6,400 bases of DNA from Anaerolineae bacterium (GTDB taxonomy: Bacteria; Chloroflexota; Anaerolineae; Aggregatilineales; Phototrophicaceae). This document shows positions 5,677-6,400 of the stretch, piece after piece. The stretch spans positions 1 through 6,400 of the forward strand of contig JANQRM010000655.1 of assembly GCA_028284565.1 (NCBI GenBank), read 5' to 3'. Under the pieces are notes generated by a model. It was not told the DNA's origin and did not search any database. It saw nothing but the letters and a program-made list of their open reading frames with translations. The translations under genes and the position numbers were made by a program. The number at the start of each line of letters is the position of its first letter. The first letter of the stretch is position 1.

Positions 5677-6400
5677 ATGATGAACGCTAATCAAAATACC
5701 TACAGAATTGATGCTTTACTTCCACCAGAGATTGCCAGCCGCGCAGAGGATGTCGGGGTTGCTAAATCCAGTATTTCGTTCACAAGAACCTTGATTTTAG
5801 GCATCTTAGCTGGTGCGTTTATTGGGCTAGGGGCAGTCTTTGCGACTACCATCGCAACAGGAACCGGCGGAAGTTTACCTTATGGTGTTTCGCGCTTACT
5901 GACTGGATTGGTCTTTTGTTTAGGGCTGATTCTCGTGGTTGTGGCTGGAGCAGAGCTTTTCACAGGAAATAACCTCATTATCATGGCATGGGCGAGTCGT
6001 AAAATCAGCACATATGCCTTAGTTCGCAATTGGGTCATCGTCTATCTTGGTAATTTTATTGGGGCGGTGATGACCGCGTGGCTCATCTTTTTGTCACAAC
6101 AACATACTTTTAATAATGGAGAAGTTGGACGCACTGCACTCCTTATCGCCAATGCGAAAGTTAGCTTGGGATTTGGGCAAGCCGTCGTGTTAGGAATCAT
6201 GTGTAATGCACTCGTTTGCTTGGCAGTGTGGTTGACACTAGGGGCGCGCACAACAACTGATAAAATCCTTGCGATTATTTTTCCAATTACGGCTTTCGTT
6301 GCGATGGGTTTTGAGCATAGTATTGCAAATATGTACTTCATTCCGATTGCTCTTTTTATCTCTGGATTCGACCCCAGCTTCGTCACGTCTGTTGGCGTTG
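5677..6400 (+). CDS. Formate/nitrite transporter (FNT) family channel, N-terminal part
   Basis: An inner-membrane pentameric channel of the FocA/NirC family that moves formate, nitrite or related small anions. The frame is open to the window end, giving 241 residues of a protein usually about 270-285 long; the last membrane helix and tail are cut. A cytoplasmic lead (about 1-35) is followed by hydrophobic helices starting near 38, 66, 115, 165 and 197. Family signatures: AGAELFTGNN (Thr96 in the omega-loop region), RNWVIVYLGNFIGA, AKVSLGF (Lys161), GIMCNALVCLAVWL (Asn177) and GFEHSIANMYFIP (His214). Each lies at the E. coli FocA position plus five (Thr91, Lys156, Asn172, His209), so the selectivity and proton-relay residues are intact. 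AAAGGA (5665-5670) precedes two adjacent ATG codons at 5677 and 5680 by 6 and 9 bases; the second is equally plausible. Divergent from ppsA. Formate, nitrite and hydrosulfide specificity cannot be told apart from these residues. Confidence 0.93.
   Translation, partial: MMNANQNTYRIDALLPPEIASRAEDVGVAKSSISFTRTLILGILAGAFIGLGAVFATTIATGTGGSLPYGVSRLLTGLVFCLGLILVVVAGAELFTGNNLIIMAWASRKISTYALVRNWVIVYLGNFIGAVMTAWLIFLSQQHTFNNGEVGRTALLIANAKVSLGFGQAVVLGIMCNALVCLAVWLTLGARTTTDKILAIIFPITAFVAMGFEHSIANMYFIPIALFISGFDPSFVTSVGV

Noticed and set aside
6042..6386. 114-codon open frame on the - strand inside the FNT gene
   Set aside because: It is antisense to an intact membrane channel with all signature residues. 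The frame is a shadow of hydrophobic codon use.

Overview
The window reads as an ordinary chromosomal stretch of a bacterium with moderate G+C and Gram-positive-like ribosome binding sites (AAAGGA-type, 6-9 bases before the start). It holds central carbon metabolism genes and flavoenzyme genes. Nothing in it fixes the taxon. From my memory of the families, the pckA C-terminus and the 125-residue unknown protein look most like proteins of Chloroflexota. That is an impression without a search, and a Firmicute or another phylum is possible. There are no rRNA or tRNA genes, CRISPR repeats, insertion sequences or phage genes.

Layout, left to right. Positions 1-650 (+) hold the C-terminal 215 residues of ATP-dependent phosphoenolpyruvate carboxykinase (pckA). 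A 229-base gap follows, containing two nested perfect inverted repeats and a separate 10-base palindrome. Next come three genes on the + strand in close order: a HemG-like flavodoxin-domain protein (880-1431), a 125-residue protein I do not recognise (1466-1843), and a renalase/amine-oxidase-like FAD oxidoreductase (1927-2931). A strong hairpin terminator (2973-3004) lies between this cluster and the convergent ppsA gene (3024-5423, -), which encodes a complete phosphoenolpyruvate synthase with its phosphohistidine and catalytic cysteine motifs. A 253-base divergent intergenic region with a weak FNR-like site leads to a formate/nitrite transporter family gene (5677-6400, +), cut by the window end.

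How they fit together. PckA makes PEP from oxaloacetate and PpsA makes PEP from pyruvate, so the window carries both classical entry points to gluconeogenesis, separated by a small redox-enzyme cluster. The FNT channel could move formate, nitrite or another small anion. The pyruvate/formate link to ppsA is suggestive only. The flavodoxin-like protein and the FAD oxidoreductase may act in one redox pathway with the unknown protein, but no substrate can be read from the sequence.

I looked for a new defence, mobile or signalling system and did not find one. The items most worth a second look are the nested inverted repeats at 681-783 and the unknown protein sandwiched between two flavoenzymes.
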